Below, in pieces: positions 28,637 through 38,182 of a DNA stretch of 64,000 nucleotides (position 1 is its first letter; every line of letters begins with the position of its first letter). Source of the DNA: an uncultured Glaciecola sp. (GTDB taxonomy: Bacteria; Pseudomonadota; Gammaproteobacteria; Enterobacterales; Alteromonadaceae); contig CAJQOP010000002.1 in the NCBI GenBank assembly GCA_905479945.1, forward strand, positions 62,001 to 126,000. Reading direction: 5' to 3'. Made by a program: the position numbers and the translations under genes. The notes under the pieces are model-generated. The model did no database searches, was not told the origin of the DNA, and worked only from the letters and a program-made list of their open reading frames with translations.

Positions 28637-30343
28637 ATGTCACAGTCGATTAAGTTATCCCTTGTTCTGTTATTCACATCATTCATCACTATATTCATAG
28701 GTAACGCTAGTGCTTTCGATCGTATTACCGGTGAGCCATTCGCCACTAGGTCGGAAGTCATTGCCCAGAATGGCATGGCCGCAACCAGTCAGCCTTTAGC
28801 CACTCAAGTTGCGCTAGATATACTTAAAAGCGGTGGTAACGCGATAGACGCAGCTATTGCCGCAAATGCTATGCTAGGGCTAGTTGAACCTACGGGCAGC
28901 GGCATTGGCGGTGACCTCTTTGCTATTGTCTGGGACGCTGAATCTAAAAAATTATATGGTTTGAATGCATCAGGTCGCTCACCTAAAGGACTCACGCGTG
29001 CATACTTTGCAGCTCAAGGCTTAGACAAGATCCCAGCGTTTGGGCCTTTACCTGTTTCTGTCCCAGGTGCTGTCGATGGATGGTTTATGTTAAGTGACCG
29101 TTTTGGTTCTAAGCCAATGCAAGAACTCTTAGGACCATCTATTGACTACGCTCGTAATGGGTTTCCTGTGTCAGAAGTAATCGCTTACTACTTTGAAATG
29201 AATCAGAAAAGAATTGGCCATTACCCAGGCTTTACCGAAACCTTTACGATCAATGGTAAAACGCCGAAAAAGGGCCAAATATTTAGAAATCCAAATCTTG
29301 CTGCTACTTACGAAAAGCTGGCGACGGGCGGCAGAGATGCCTTTTATAAAGGAGACATTGCTAGAACCATTGGTGGTTTTATGCAAAGTCAAAAAGGCTT
29401 ACTGAGTTATCAAGACATGGCGTCACATACCTCTGAATGGGTTGAACCAGTTTCTAGCAATTACCGCGGTTACGATGTTTGGGAGTTGCCGCCAAATGGT
29501 CAAGGTATTGCAGCCTTACAAATTCTTAATATACTTGAGCTTTATGACTTAGAAAGCATGGGCCGCAATAGTGCTCAATACGTGCATACATTCGTTGAGG
29601 CTAAGAAATTAGCTTTTGAAGATCGCGCGAAATTTTATGCTGATCCTGATTTTAATCAGATCCCGGTCGACTGGTTAATTTCCAAAGAATACGCTGCTCA
29701 GCGCCAAAAACTAATCGAACCAAATATGGCAGCAAAGCGCATAGACGCAGGTAGGAACGAGGGTGATACTATTTATCTTACGGTTGCTGATAAGCAGGGC
29801 AATATGGTGTCGTTGATTCAAAGTAACTATCGCGGCATGGGCTCTGGCATGATACCTACCGATTTAGGCTTCGTGTTGCAAAATAGAGGAGAGATGTTCT
29901 CCTTAGATGAAGACCACTTTAATACATTAGAGCCGGGCAAACGTCCGTTTCATACTATTATTCCTGCATTTGTAACACGCAACAACAAGCCGCTAATGAG
30001 TTTTGGCGTTATGGGAGGCGGCACACAACCGCAAATGCATGCACAAATTATCGTAAATATGATTGATTTTGGCATGAATTTGCAAGAAGCCGGAGATGCA
30101 CCGCGCATACTGCATTCAGGTTCTAGTTCGCCTGAGGGCGATATCATGATAGATGGTGGTTTTGTGAGTTTGGAGTCTGGCTTTTCAGCAAAAACACGGC
30201 GTGACTTGTTACAGAAGGGACACACCATAAAAGATGTATCGGGTGCTTTTGGTGGTTATCAAGCAATCATGCTAGACGATAAAAACAAAGTGTATTATGG
30301 TGCGTCAGAATCTAGAAAAGACGGTCAAGCCGCAGGATATTAA
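28637..30343 (+). CDS. ggt: Periplasmic gamma-glutamyltransferase
   Basis: This Ntn-hydrolase removes the gamma-glutamyl group from glutathione and related peptides. It is 568 residues with a signal peptide (about 1-27) and the conserved SGIGGDLFAIVWD region of the large subunit. The autoprocessing site precedes a Thr in EGDTIYLTVADKQGN; the usual TTH context reads TIY here. The oxyanion segment MGGGTQPQMHAQ is present. It is the first gene of a four-gene operon, only three bases before the DyP peroxidase gene. The tight link to a peroxidase and an ABC exporter-type pair suggests a thiol or redox function; this is inference. Confidence 0.9.
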   Translation: MSQSIKLSLVLLFTSFITIFIGNASAFDRITGEPFATRSEVIAQNGMAATSQPLATQVALDILKSGGNAIDAAIAANAMLGLVEPTGSGIGGDLFAIVWDAESKKLYGLNASGRSPKGLTRAYFAAQGLDKIPAFGPLPVSVPGAVDGWFMLSDRFGSKPMQELLGPSIDYARNGFPVSEVIAYYFEMNQKRIGHYPGFTETFTINGKTPKKGQIFRNPNLAATYEKLATGGRDAFYKGDIARTIGGFMQSQKGLLSYQDMASHTSEWVEPVSSNYRGYDVWELPPNGQGIAALQILNILELYDLESMGRNSAQYVHTFVEAKKLAFEDRAKFYADPDFNQIPVDWLISKEYAAQRQKLIEPNMAAKRIDAGRNEGDTIYLTVADKQGNMVSLIQSNYRGMGSGMIPTDLGFVLQNRGEMFSLDEDHFNTLEPGKRPFHTIIPAFVTRNNKPLMSFGVMGGGTQPQMHAQIIVNMIDFGMNLQEAGDAPRILHSGSSSPEGDIMIDGGFVSLESGFSAKTRRDLLQKGHTIKDVSGAFGGYQAIMLDDKNKVYYGASESRKDGQAAGY

Positions 30344-30346
30344 GAC

Positions 30347-31288
30347 ATGAGTCAACCGCAAAAAGGTATCTGTGCCGAGCCCAATCTACATGCACAATAT
30401 TTGCTGTTCAATGTAGTCGATGATGACTTTCCGGCAATGCGTGAAAAACTCTCACGCTTGTTGGATTTATTTGAGCATTTTGAAGACGAGCATTACGAGG
30501 CAATGGTATCGGGTGTGATTGCAATTGGCTCGAGTTTTTGGTCTGAAATATACCCTCATAGCATGCCACAAGAGCTTTGTGGTTTTCCTGATATGCAGTG
30601 TGAAGACCGTTGTGCGCCAATATTACCTTGCGACTTATTCATTCAAATTCGTGCTGACCGCCTTGATATTTGCCACGCTGTAGGTATTGAGGTACTTGAT
30701 TTGTTGCGCGTTCATGTTGAATTAGTAGAGCAGGTGAGTGCCTTTCGATACCTTGACGGCAGAGATCTAACAGGGTTTCTGGATGGCGAAGATAATCCAA
30801 GAGGAATGAAAAAGTTTGATATTGCCGTTGTGGGTGATAATGATCCTGAGTACACAGGTGGCAGTTACTTGCACGTTCAACGTTACCGACATGATATGGG
30901 GCGTTGGAATGCACTAGCTCTTCGCAGACAAGAAGCGATTATGGGTAAAACCAAAGAACATAATTTACCCTTGGTAGACAGTGGCCGCTCGTCGCATAGT
31001 TTTCGCACCAAACTTACCGGTCCTAATGGTGAATATCCTAGTTTACTAAAACAGAGCATGCCATATGGCGATATGCTGATGCAGGGTTTAGTTTTTGTAA
31101 GTTGCGCTAGCAGCAGCAAGTCTTTTAGCGATCTGCTGCATAGCAGAATATTTGGTGATGAGATGGGTCACTATGACCGCTTACTAGATTATTCAAATGC
31201 AGAAACCGGCGCTGCATTTTTTGCCCCTTCAATTCAGTTTATCAAGCGTCATGCTAAAGAGTATGACGATGGGAAAGTTCCTTTTTGA
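30347..31288 (+). CDS. Dye-decolourising (DyP-type) haem peroxidase
   Basis: This 313-residue enzyme is of the YfeX-like DyP class and uses hydrogen peroxide to oxidise large or unknown substrates. Visible are the distal GxxDG signature in LTGFLDGEDNPRG with the catalytic Asp, the proximal haem His in GRSSHSFRTKL, and the distal Arg region further on. No signal peptide is present, so it should be cytoplasmic like YfeX, or may act in a capsule. It follows ggt by three bases, and its stop lies just before the start of the ABC ATPase gene, so the four genes are very likely one transcript. Confidence 0.9.
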   Translation: MSQPQKGICAEPNLHAQYLLFNVVDDDFPAMREKLSRLLDLFEHFEDEHYEAMVSGVIAIGSSFWSEIYPHSMPQELCGFPDMQCEDRCAPILPCDLFIQIRADRLDICHAVGIEVLDLLRVHVELVEQVSAFRYLDGRDLTGFLDGEDNPRGMKKFDIAVVGDNDPEYTGGSYLHVQRYRHDMGRWNALALRRQEAIMGKTKEHNLPLVDSGRSSHSFRTKLTGPNGEYPSLLKQSMPYGDMLMQGLVFVSCASSSKSFSDLLHSRIFGDEMGHYDRLLDYSNAETGAAFFAPSIQFIKRHAKEYDDGKVPF

Positions 31289-31290
31289 GT

Positions 31291-31998
31291 ATGTTGAACG
31301 ATGCTATTTTAATACAAAACTTACGCTTTGCTTATAACAAAAGCATGCCTATTATTGACATAGCCGATTGGCAAGTGGCTAAGTCAGACCACGTATTCTT
31401 ATATGGTCCTTCAGGCTGCGGGAAAAGCACATTACTAAGTTTGTTGTGCGGGATTTTGTCACCCAGCGAAGGCACAATTGACATACTCAACACTGATATC
31501 ACGGCATTAAAAGCAAGTAAACGTGATCAATTTAGAGCAAAAAATATTGGTGTGGTTTTTCAGCAGTTCAACCTTGTTCCATATCTATCTGTTCATGACA
31601 ATATTCAATTGGCAATGCATTTTGCAAACAATAATGTTGATAAAGAAAAAGCGTTTGAGCGCATTACTGCCTTATTACAGGCTCTGCAGTTGCCAAATGA
31701 AACCCTACAGCAAAAGGCAAGTGAACTCAGTGTTGGCCAACAACAGCGCGTGGCAATAGCAAGAGCACTAGTCAATCAACCCAAATTGCTTATTGTTGAT
31801 GAACCGACTTCAGCGCTTGATGCGTCTGCAAAAGACGCTTTTATGAAAGTGCTTATTCAAACTGCAAATCAGGCCAAGGCGGCGTTAATATTTGTCAGTC
31901 ATGATCAATCCTTGGCAAGTCACTTTCATCGCGTGGAATCATTGGCGCAGATGAACAATGCAAATCCAATTGGATCGCGAGCGGAAGTAGTGTTGTGA
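31291..31998 (+). CDS. ABC transporter ATPase (MacB/LolD-like)
   Basis: This 235-residue nucleotide-binding subunit pairs with the next gene. It has Walker A GPSGCGKST, Q-loop VFQQFNLVP, signature LSVGQQQR, Walker B LLIVDEPTSALD and switch His in FVSHD. The VFQQFNLVPYLSV stretch is typical of the MacB/LolD/FtsE class, which drives mechanotransmission rather than simple transport. The frame reaches back to a TTG at 31285 overlapping the peroxidase stop; the ATG at 31291 is preferred. It overlaps the permease by four bases. Confidence 0.93.
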   Translation: MLNDAILIQNLRFAYNKSMPIIDIADWQVAKSDHVFLYGPSGCGKSTLLSLLCGILSPSEGTIDILNTDITALKASKRDQFRAKNIGVVFQQFNLVPYLSVHDNIQLAMHFANNNVDKEKAFERITALLQALQLPNETLQQKASELSVGQQQRVAIARALVNQPKLLIVDEPTSALDASAKDAFMKVLIQTANQAKAALIFVSHDQSLASHFHRVESLAQMNNANPIGSRAEVVL

Positions 31999-33371
31999 TT
32001 TTTAATGTAGCGAAGCAGAGCCTATTGAATCGTAAAGTGTCCGTTATGATGACGTTTTTAGCGTTGTTGGTAAGCGTGTCATTGCTGATATCCATTGAGC
32101 ATATTCGAAAAGAAGCAAAAAATAGCTTTTACCGCACAGTTTCAGGTGTGGACTTAATTGTAGGTGCGCGAACTGGACAGATTAATTTGCTGCTTAGCTC
32201 GGTTTTTAGGGTAGGAGCGAACTCTAATTCAGTCAGTTGGGCAAGTTACCAGCGTTTAATTGCCGATCAAAAAATTGAATGGGCAATTCCATTGTCACTA
32301 GGTGATTCACACAAAGGTTTTGCAGTCATAGGAACAAACAATAACTACTTCGAACACTATCGTTTCGGTGACAAGCGTCAATTAGCATTTCGCGCAGGTG
32401 GTCAATTTGGCAGCGCAGCTAGTCACGGCATTGAAAGCAATGCAGGCTTTGATGTTGTCGTTGGGGCCGATGCCGCAAAGCAACTAAAATATGCATTGGG
32501 TGATGAAATCGTTATTTCTCATGGTGTTGGTAAAATAAGCTTTAGTCATCATGACGATCATCCGTTTACGGTCGTTGGCATATTAGCATTTACTGGTACG
32601 CCGGTGGATCAGGCGATTCACGTTAGTTTAAGTGCGATTGAATCGGTGCATGCTAGGCCACAAACAAGCTTGACTAGAAAGAGTTTAAACAAGGTCGCCG
32701 ATAAAACCGTAACACCCGAAACGCATTCAGTTGAAGGTCATTCCCATAGCGCCGCGACCCATAATACTGCTTCGCTAGACGAACATGCTGATGATGAACA
32801 TTCCCATGAGCATTCTTATGAAAAACTGGAGCCAACACAAATTTCCGCATTTATGCTGGGTTTAACCTCACGAGTAGCGGTCCTTCAAGTCCAAAGACAA
32901 ATAAATCAAGATAAGATTGAGCCACTCTCGGCGATCATCCCTGGAATGGCATTAGCTGAACTTTGGCGCTTGGTCTCAGCAGTAGAGAATGTACTGCGCA
33001 TAATTTCAGCTGCGGTGTTGATTGCAAGCTTACTAGGCTTAAGCACAATGTTGTTGGCATCATTAAGAGAGCGGAATACTGAAATTAACGTATTCAGAAT
33101 AATGGGAGCCAAACCTAGTTTTATATTTTGGTTAATTCAACTAGAAGCGTTGAGCATTGCGGTATCTGCTAGTCTGTTTGCTATTGTCTGGGTGGTTGGT
33201 GCTATTTTACTAAGCAATGATTGGCTATTGGCGGAATATGGATTGTCATTGAGTGCAAATATTCTTTCTTTACACACTATGTGGCTTATTATTACTGTAT
33301 TGATAGCAACATTTGTAATTGCCTTAATTCCTAGTATTTCGGCTTACCGAAACGCCCGAGTTCTGAATTAA
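31995..33371 (+). CDS. FtsX/MacB-type ABC permease with a His-rich periplasmic segment
   Basis: This 458-residue membrane subunit starts at a GTG overlapping the ATPase stop (GTGA). It has one N-terminal membrane helix (about 18-35), a periplasmic MacB-like domain with SGVDLIVGARTG, and three C-terminal helices forming the FtsX domain (about 325-455, LRERNTEINVFRIMGA). An insertion at about residues 240-275 is unusually rich in His and acidic residues (EGHSHSAATH, DDEHSHEHSYE), as in metal-handling proteins. The zinc-related ZrgABCDE-type transporters of Vibrio have comparable ABC parts, but I cannot establish homology here. The substrate is unknown; a metal or metal-bound thiol is one inference. 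Confidence 0.85.
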   Translation: MIFNVAKQSLLNRKVSVMMTFLALLVSVSLLISIEHIRKEAKNSFYRTVSGVDLIVGARTGQINLLLSSVFRVGANSNSVSWASYQRLIADQKIEWAIPLSLGDSHKGFAVIGTNNNYFEHYRFGDKRQLAFRAGGQFGSAASHGIESNAGFDVVVGADAAKQLKYALGDEIVISHGVGKISFSHHDDHPFTVVGILAFTGTPVDQAIHVSLSAIESVHARPQTSLTRKSLNKVADKTVTPETHSVEGHSHSAATHNTASLDEHADDEHSHEHSYEKLEPTQISAFMLGLTSRVAVLQVQRQINQDKIEPLSAIIPGMALAELWRLVSAVENVLRIISAAVLIASLLGLSTMLLASLRERNTEINVFRIMGAKPSFIFWLIQLEALSIAVSASLFAIVWVVGAILLSNDWLLAEYGLSLSANILSLHTMWLIITVLIATFVIALIPSISAYRNARVLN

Positions 33372-33559
33372 ATAGGGCAGCAAGATCAAATGCTATCGCA
33401 TTAATGAGTAAAATCCGCAGCAAAATATTACTAATTCAAAAGTATTGAAGAAAGCGCTCATTAAGCTGTGATTATTGACGATATAGTATGATAGCAATAT
33501 GAAAATAGCGAACAGATAAGCCTTCTGTTCAATATACCTAATATAACTCTGAGAGTGCC

Positions 33560-34507
33560 ATGTCTAATCTAATGTCGTCAATCGATCAACGTACTAAACT
33601 AGTAGGTGAAAACCGACTTGAATTGTTGATGTTTAAACTAGGCTCACGGCACACATTTGCATTAAATGTTTTTAAGGTTCGAGAAGTGATTACCGTACCG
33701 GCAGTAAATCAAATGCCCGGGTCTCACCACCATATAACAGGCGTGACGAACTATCGCGGTGACTCTATACCTGTCATCGATTTACGCACCGCTATTCACT
33801 TAAGTAATAATTGTGAACATTACGAAGCTCAAAATGTGATTATTACTGAATATAACCGCAGTGTTCAAGGCTTCCTAATTGGGCAGATAATGAATATAGT
33901 CAATACATCTTGGAGCGATATTCAACCACCACCAACATCTGCAGGAAAAAACAATTACTTAACCGCTATTACCCAGGTAGAGAACGACGGTATAAATGAG
34001 CTAGTGGAAATTATTGATGTTGAGAAAGTGCTGTCGGAAATCGTTCACTACGACACCTCTATTTCTGAAGAACTACTCGACTCTGATGTTAAAGACAGTC
34101 TAGTTGGGCAAAAAGTATTGGTTGTCGACGATTCATCTACTGCAAGATGGCAAATAAGAGAGACTTTGACTCAGTTAGGCATTGAAGTAATAGAAGAAAA
34201 TAATGGCTTAAAAGCCCTCAATTTACTCAAAAGCTGGGCGGATGAAGGAAAAACGGTAACAGATGAAATCTTAATGATGTTTACTGATGCTGAAATGCCT
34301 GAAATGGATGGCTATCGCTTGACGGCAGAGGTGAGGTTAGATGAGAGGATGTCTAGCTTATTCATTGCCTTAAACACGTCTTTAAGCGGCAGCTTTAATG
34401 ACGCCATGGTAGAGAAGGTGGGTTGTAATCGTTTCATTTCGAAATTTCAACCTGACTTATTAGTTGAGGTTGTCCAAGAGCGTATGCGTGAAGTCCTTAA
34501 TAACTAG
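33560..34507 (+). CDS. cheV: Chemotaxis protein CheV (CheW-receiver fusion)
   Basis: This is a 315-residue coupling protein of chemoreceptor arrays. It has an N-terminal CheW domain (about 15-165, FALNVFKVREVITVP, VTNYRGDSIPVIDL) and a C-terminal receiver domain (about 188-312) with acidic pocket LVVDDSSTARW, phospho-acceptor Asp in MFTDAEMPEMDG and Lys in RFISKFQ. Phosphorylation by CheA is thought to adjust array activity. It stands alone here, with its own 190-bp upstream region and no other che genes. Confidence 0.93.
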   Translation: MSNLMSSIDQRTKLVGENRLELLMFKLGSRHTFALNVFKVREVITVPAVNQMPGSHHHITGVTNYRGDSIPVIDLRTAIHLSNNCEHYEAQNVIITEYNRSVQGFLIGQIMNIVNTSWSDIQPPPTSAGKNNYLTAITQVENDGINELVEIIDVEKVLSEIVHYDTSISEELLDSDVKDSLVGQKVLVVDDSSTARWQIRETLTQLGIEVIEENNGLKALNLLKSWADEGKTVTDEILMMFTDAEMPEMDGYRLTAEVRLDERMSSLFIALNTSLSGSFNDAMVEKVGCNRFISKFQPDLLVEVVQERMREVLNN

Positions 34508-34614
34508 TTTTGTTTAATCACAAAAATTAACCTACCATTAGCTCATTATAGTAGCTCGGTCCATTTGGTTCGGGATTATAATTAATAATATCTAACTAAA
34601 GGACCTAATTTTTA

Positions 34615-35223
34615 ATGAGAACTCTATATTCTATTGCCTCTTTTTCGCTGTTAGTCGTTTTTAATGCAAGCGCAGCAGCCAGCACCATCAAGTCAGCTCC
34701 TTTAGTCTCGATTCCAAGCCATGATAATTTCTTCAGCAGCATTGCAGAACATTGCGGCAAGGCTTATGAAGGAAAGGTAGTCTTTGACAATGATCCAAGT
34801 CCAGCATTCGATACAAAGCTAGTAATGCATGTTAGAAAATGCTCTGAAAAAGAGCTGCAAATTCCATTTCATGTTGGTGATAATGCTTCTCGCACTTGGA
34901 TTATTACAAAAACAGGCAGCGGCATGAGCCTTAAGCATGACCATCGTTTAGCGAATGGTGATGATGACCCATCAACTATGTATGGTGGTCATACCGTTGA
35001 TGCAGGATTTGATCAAGCGCAGTCTTTTCCGGCAGATCAATACTCAAAAGAGCTCTTTACGGCATCAGGTATTCCACAATCTAATGGCAACACTTGGCAG
35101 ATGTTCATTTACGACGAAAAATTTACTTACCGACTAATACGCCAAGGAAGAGAGTTTCGAGTTGATTTTGATTTGACTAAAGCAATTGCCCCGCCAAAGG
35201 CACCATGGGGTTATGCTGACTAA
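34615..35223 (+). CDS. Secreted protein of unknown function
   Basis: A 202-residue protein with a clear signal peptide (about 1-22, ending ASAAAS). The mature part has two Cys (in AEHCGKAYEG and VRKCSEKEL) that could form a disulphide, and a His/Asp-rich stretch (LKHDHRLANGDDDPS). I do not recognise a characterised domain. The ribosome site is AAAGGACC upstream of the ATG. It lies between cheV and a LETM1-like gene on the same strand but with gaps of about 100 bp on both sides. Confidence 0.7.
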   Translation: MRTLYSIASFSLLVVFNASAAASTIKSAPLVSIPSHDNFFSSIAEHCGKAYEGKVVFDNDPSPAFDTKLVMHVRKCSEKELQIPFHVGDNASRTWIITKTGSGMSLKHDHRLANGDDDPSTMYGGHTVDAGFDQAQSFPADQYSKELFTASGIPQSNGNTWQMFIYDEKFTYRLIRQGREFRVDFDLTKAIAPPKAPWGYAD

Positions 35224-35326
35224 GCTGCCGTTTAAGCAAGCTGTATATATTAAGAATAGGCAGGCTAAAAACTCTGCCTCAACAGTTCCTCATAATCAGG
35301 CAATTTAATCGCAAAGGCGGCTCGTT

Positions 35327-35767
35327 TTGAAGCACTATATTGTAAGGATTACCCAGTCCATTAAGCGCCAGAATTCAGTCGCAAAAGACAAGGCGCTGAT
35401 TCCTATCAAACGAGTGTTAGTGGTCATTACAAAAGGGCTAGCACAAGAAACCCGTGAGACAAAGGTTATGCTGGGCACTTACCAACGATTCACTAGAGGC
35501 CGTGCGAGTAAGCTGGAAATGGAAGAAGCTAACAAACAATTTGTGGATGTCATTCGTGGACTAGGACTTGGTGTACTTGCGGTCTTACCTTTTTCGCCAA
35601 TCACGTTACCATTTGTTGTCAAATTGGGTGAAAAAATAGGAGTGAATGTTTTACCCAGCGCGTTTACTGCTGATTCTAAAGAAGATGAAATTATTGATAT
35701 TCAACAAGAAATTGAAGTCTTAGTTGAGTCTGATATTGTGAGAAGTTCTTCTGAAGACAAACGATAA
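35327..35767 (+). CDS. LETM1-like protein
   Basis: A 146-residue basic protein whose central part (about 40-125, RETKVMLGTYQRFTRG, VIRGLGLGVLAVLPFSP, GVNVLPSAF) matches the ribosome-binding/LETM1-like domain known from mitochondrial LETM1 and some marine bacteria. One hydrophobic segment (about 78-95) could be membrane-associated. The start is a TTG after AAAGGCGG; the next in-frame Met would cut into the domain. Its function in bacteria is not established. It is monocistronic as far as visible. Confidence 0.65.
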   Translation: MKHYIVRITQSIKRQNSVAKDKALIPIKRVLVVITKGLAQETRETKVMLGTYQRFTRGRASKLEMEEANKQFVDVIRGLGLGVLAVLPFSPITLPFVVKLGEKIGVNVLPSAFTADSKEDEIIDIQQEIEVLVESDIVRSSSEDKR

Positions 35768-35831
35768 ACATTTGTAACTAACTTTACTGTTCGACCAAGG
35801 CTTTACAATAAAGATAAAAAGTAGCGAGTAA

Positions 35832-36872
35832 TTATTCCGCACTTAGTAGTAATGCGCCATCCCAATTTTCTGGAATACCGTGCAATATAAGGTTTTCCGT
35901 CCACTTAATGTGATGTTTTAAGACCGGGTCTTCGGGGCTTAACTTGCGAGCTTCGCGGAAAACGTCTAAAGCTTCACGTAATTTTCCATTAATGCGTAAG
36001 TCGAGTCCTTCTTGAATTTCGTCAGCGCGAGCAAGACGTTCTTGTTGCGCTAGTTCTGGCAGATGCGATAGAACTTCAACTAATTTTAAGGGTTCGGTTC
36101 GACCCTTAACTCTAACCCAGTCGATAGTGCGAGAAGCAAAAGCATATTCCGCCGTTAGAACTAGTTGGTCTGTCACTATAATGTCGACATTGTAAACAGG
36201 AGCTAAGGTTTCAAGACGTTGAGCGATATTTACACTATCGCCAATAACGGTAGTGTCCATGCGATCATCTGAGCCTACAGTGCCAATAATGACAGGACCA
36301 AAATGAATCCCAATTCCGATGTTTACCGAGGCATATCCACTTTTTTCACGGTGTTGGTTATATAGAAATAGAGCCCGCCTTAGACCAATTGCTGCCCTAA
36401 TTGCGTCTTGTGCTTTATCGCAATCTGAGCCTTCTGGGTTGTCAAACAAGGCCATAATAGCGTCACCGATAAACTTATCTATGAAGCCTTTGTTGTCGTG
36501 AATTGGGGCGTTCATCCTCAAAAAATAAGAGTTTAAGAAATTCATTAATTCTTGTGGACTCATCTTTTCAGATAGGCCAGTAAAACCTCGGATATCGCAA
36601 AACATTATCGCGACGTTATCTTCGTCAGCGTGACCTAGCTCAAGAGAAGCCCCTTGCTTGGAAATATGCTCTACAAATTGGCGGGGAACGAATTTTTGAA
36701 AGGTTTGATTCAAGTGCATCGCTTGATCAGACTTTTGCTCATAAGACTGTTTTTCAGCATTGGCATATTGGACTAGCTTATGTTTTATGTACTTGGCCTT
36801 GTGCCTGGCGGTTAGCCAAAGCACAGTGCTTATAATCGCATAAATTGATAATCCAATAACCCAAAACGACAC
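35832..36872 (-). CDS. Membrane-anchored class III nucleotide cyclase
   Basis: A 346-residue protein predicted to make cAMP (or cGMP). It has one N-terminal membrane helix (about 3-20), a coiled-coil stretch, a CHD cyclase domain (about 75-250) with metal Asp in MFCDIRGFTGLSE, GDAIMALFDN and the TTVIGDSVNIAQRLE segment, then a C-terminal helical tail (about 275-330) resembling one or two TPR units. The start is a GTG about 15 bases after hemL, preceded by AGGAAA. It is the last gene of the pyrB-hemL-cyclase run. Confidence 0.88.
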   Translation of the reverse strand: MSFWVIGLSIYAIISTVLWLTARHKAKYIKHKLVQYANAEKQSYEQKSDQAMHLNQTFQKFVPRQFVEHISKQGASLELGHADEDNVAIMFCDIRGFTGLSEKMSPQELMNFLNSYFLRMNAPIHDNKGFIDKFIGDAIMALFDNPEGSDCDKAQDAIRAAIGLRRALFLYNQHREKSGYASVNIGIGIHFGPVIIGTVGSDDRMDTTVIGDSVNIAQRLETLAPVYNVDIIVTDQLVLTAEYAFASRTIDWVRVKGRTEPLKLVEVLSHLPELAQQERLARADEIQEGLDLRINGKLREALDVFREARKLSPEDPVLKHHIKWTENLILHGIPENWDGALLLSAE

Positions 36873-36887
36873 TGCATTAATTTCCTG

Positions 36888-38180
36888 TTAACGTGCTGTA
36901 ATTTTTTTGAAAGCCTTATCCGCGGCTTCAATCGTTGCTTCTACAACGTCTATCGTATGCATTTTCGATACAAAACCGGCTTCGTAAGAAGCGGGTGCAA
37001 GGTATACGCCTTCGCTCAACATAGCGTGATAGAACTGGTTGAACTGCGCAGTGTTGCAATTGGTTGCTTGCTTGAAATTACTCACGCGTTCAACGTCAGT
37101 GAAGAATATGCCAAACATACTACCAACAACATTAATACTCATAGGTATATTATTTCTATGTGCTGTATCTCTAATACCCTCTGCCAAAATACGTGTATTT
37201 TCAAATATACTGTCATAAAAACCTGGTTCGGCAAGTTGCGTTAGCGCTGCAAGCCCCGCAGCCATTGCAATTGGATTGCCTGACAAAGTGCCAGCTTGGT
37301 AAATCGGGCCCGTTGGAGCAATGTGCGTCAAGATTTTCTTTTTACCACCAAAAGCACCAACTGGCATGCCTCCACCGATCACTTTGCCGAGACATGTGAG
37401 GTCGGGCTCCACCCCATAATGTTCCTGAGCACCACCAAGGGAGACTCTGAATCCGGTCATGACTTCATCAAAAATAAGCAGCGCGCCATAGTGATCACAG
37501 ATACTACGTAAACCCTCTAGAAAACCTGGCACAGGAGGAATACAGTTCATGTTGCCAGCGACTGGCTCAACAATAATGCAAGAGATGTCATCGCCGTGCT
37601 CGTCGAACGCAGCTTGCACTGAATCTAAACTGTTGAAATCGACGGTTAAGGTGTGCTTGGCAAAGTCGTTTGGAACGCCTGGAGAACTCGGCACGCCTAA
37701 AGTAAGTGCTCCTGATCCAGCTTTTACTAACAATGAGTCAGCATGGCCGTGATAACAGCCTTCAAATTTGAGAATTTTATCTTTACTAGTGTAGCCTCGC
37801 GCTAATCGAATTGCACTCATAGTTGCTTCAGTACCGGAGTTAACCATGCGTACCATTTCCATTGAAGGCACTAGCTTGTTGACGAGTTCAGCCATTATAA
37901 TTTCGGCTTCAGTGGGCGCGCCATAGCTTAAGCCAAATTCAGAGGCGTCAATAACGGCTTGGCGAACTTGTGGGTTGTTATGTCCCAATACCATGGGACC
38001 CCAAGAGCAAATGTAGTCAATGTAGCGATTACCATCAACGTCCCACATATATGGGCCATCGGCTCTGTTTATGAAGCGAGGTGTACCGCCAACGGCTTTA
38101 AATGCGCGTACTGGCGAATTAACTCCACCAGGAATAGTAATTTGTGCACGAGAAAAGAGTTTTTCTGATTGGGTTGTCAT
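36888..38180 (-). CDS. hemL: Glutamate-1-semialdehyde 2,1-aminomutase
   Basis: This PLP enzyme makes 5-aminolevulinate, the first committed tetrapyrrole precursor, in the C5 pathway. It is 430 residues. The PLP Lys is in [17 protein letters not shown]. The conserved [13 protein letters not shown]-terminus and [18 protein letters not shown] are seen. It starts two bases after the pyrB stop, so translation is probably coupled. Confidence 0.96.
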   Translation of the reverse strand: MTTQSEKLFSRAQITIPGGVNSPVRAFKAVGGTPRFINRADGPYMWDVDGNRYIDYICSWGPMVLGHNNPQVRQAVIDASEFGLSYGAPTEAEIIMAELVNKLVPSMEMVRMVNSGTEATMSAIRLARGYTSKDKILKFEGCYHGHADSLLVKAGSGALTLGVPSSPGVPNDFAKHTLTVDFNSLDSVQAAFDEHGDDISCIIVEPVAGNMNCIPPVPGFLEGLRSICDHYGALLIFDEVMTGFRVSLGGAQEHYGVEPDLTCLGKVIGGGMPVGAFGGKKKILTHIAPTGPIYQAGTLSGNPIAMAAGLAALTQLAEPGFYDSIFENTRILAEGIRDTAHRNNIPMSINVVGSMFGIFFTDVERVSNFKQATNCNTAQFNQFYHAMLSEGVYLAPASYEAGFVSKMHTIDVVEATIEAADKAFKKITAR

Positions 38181-38182
38181 AG

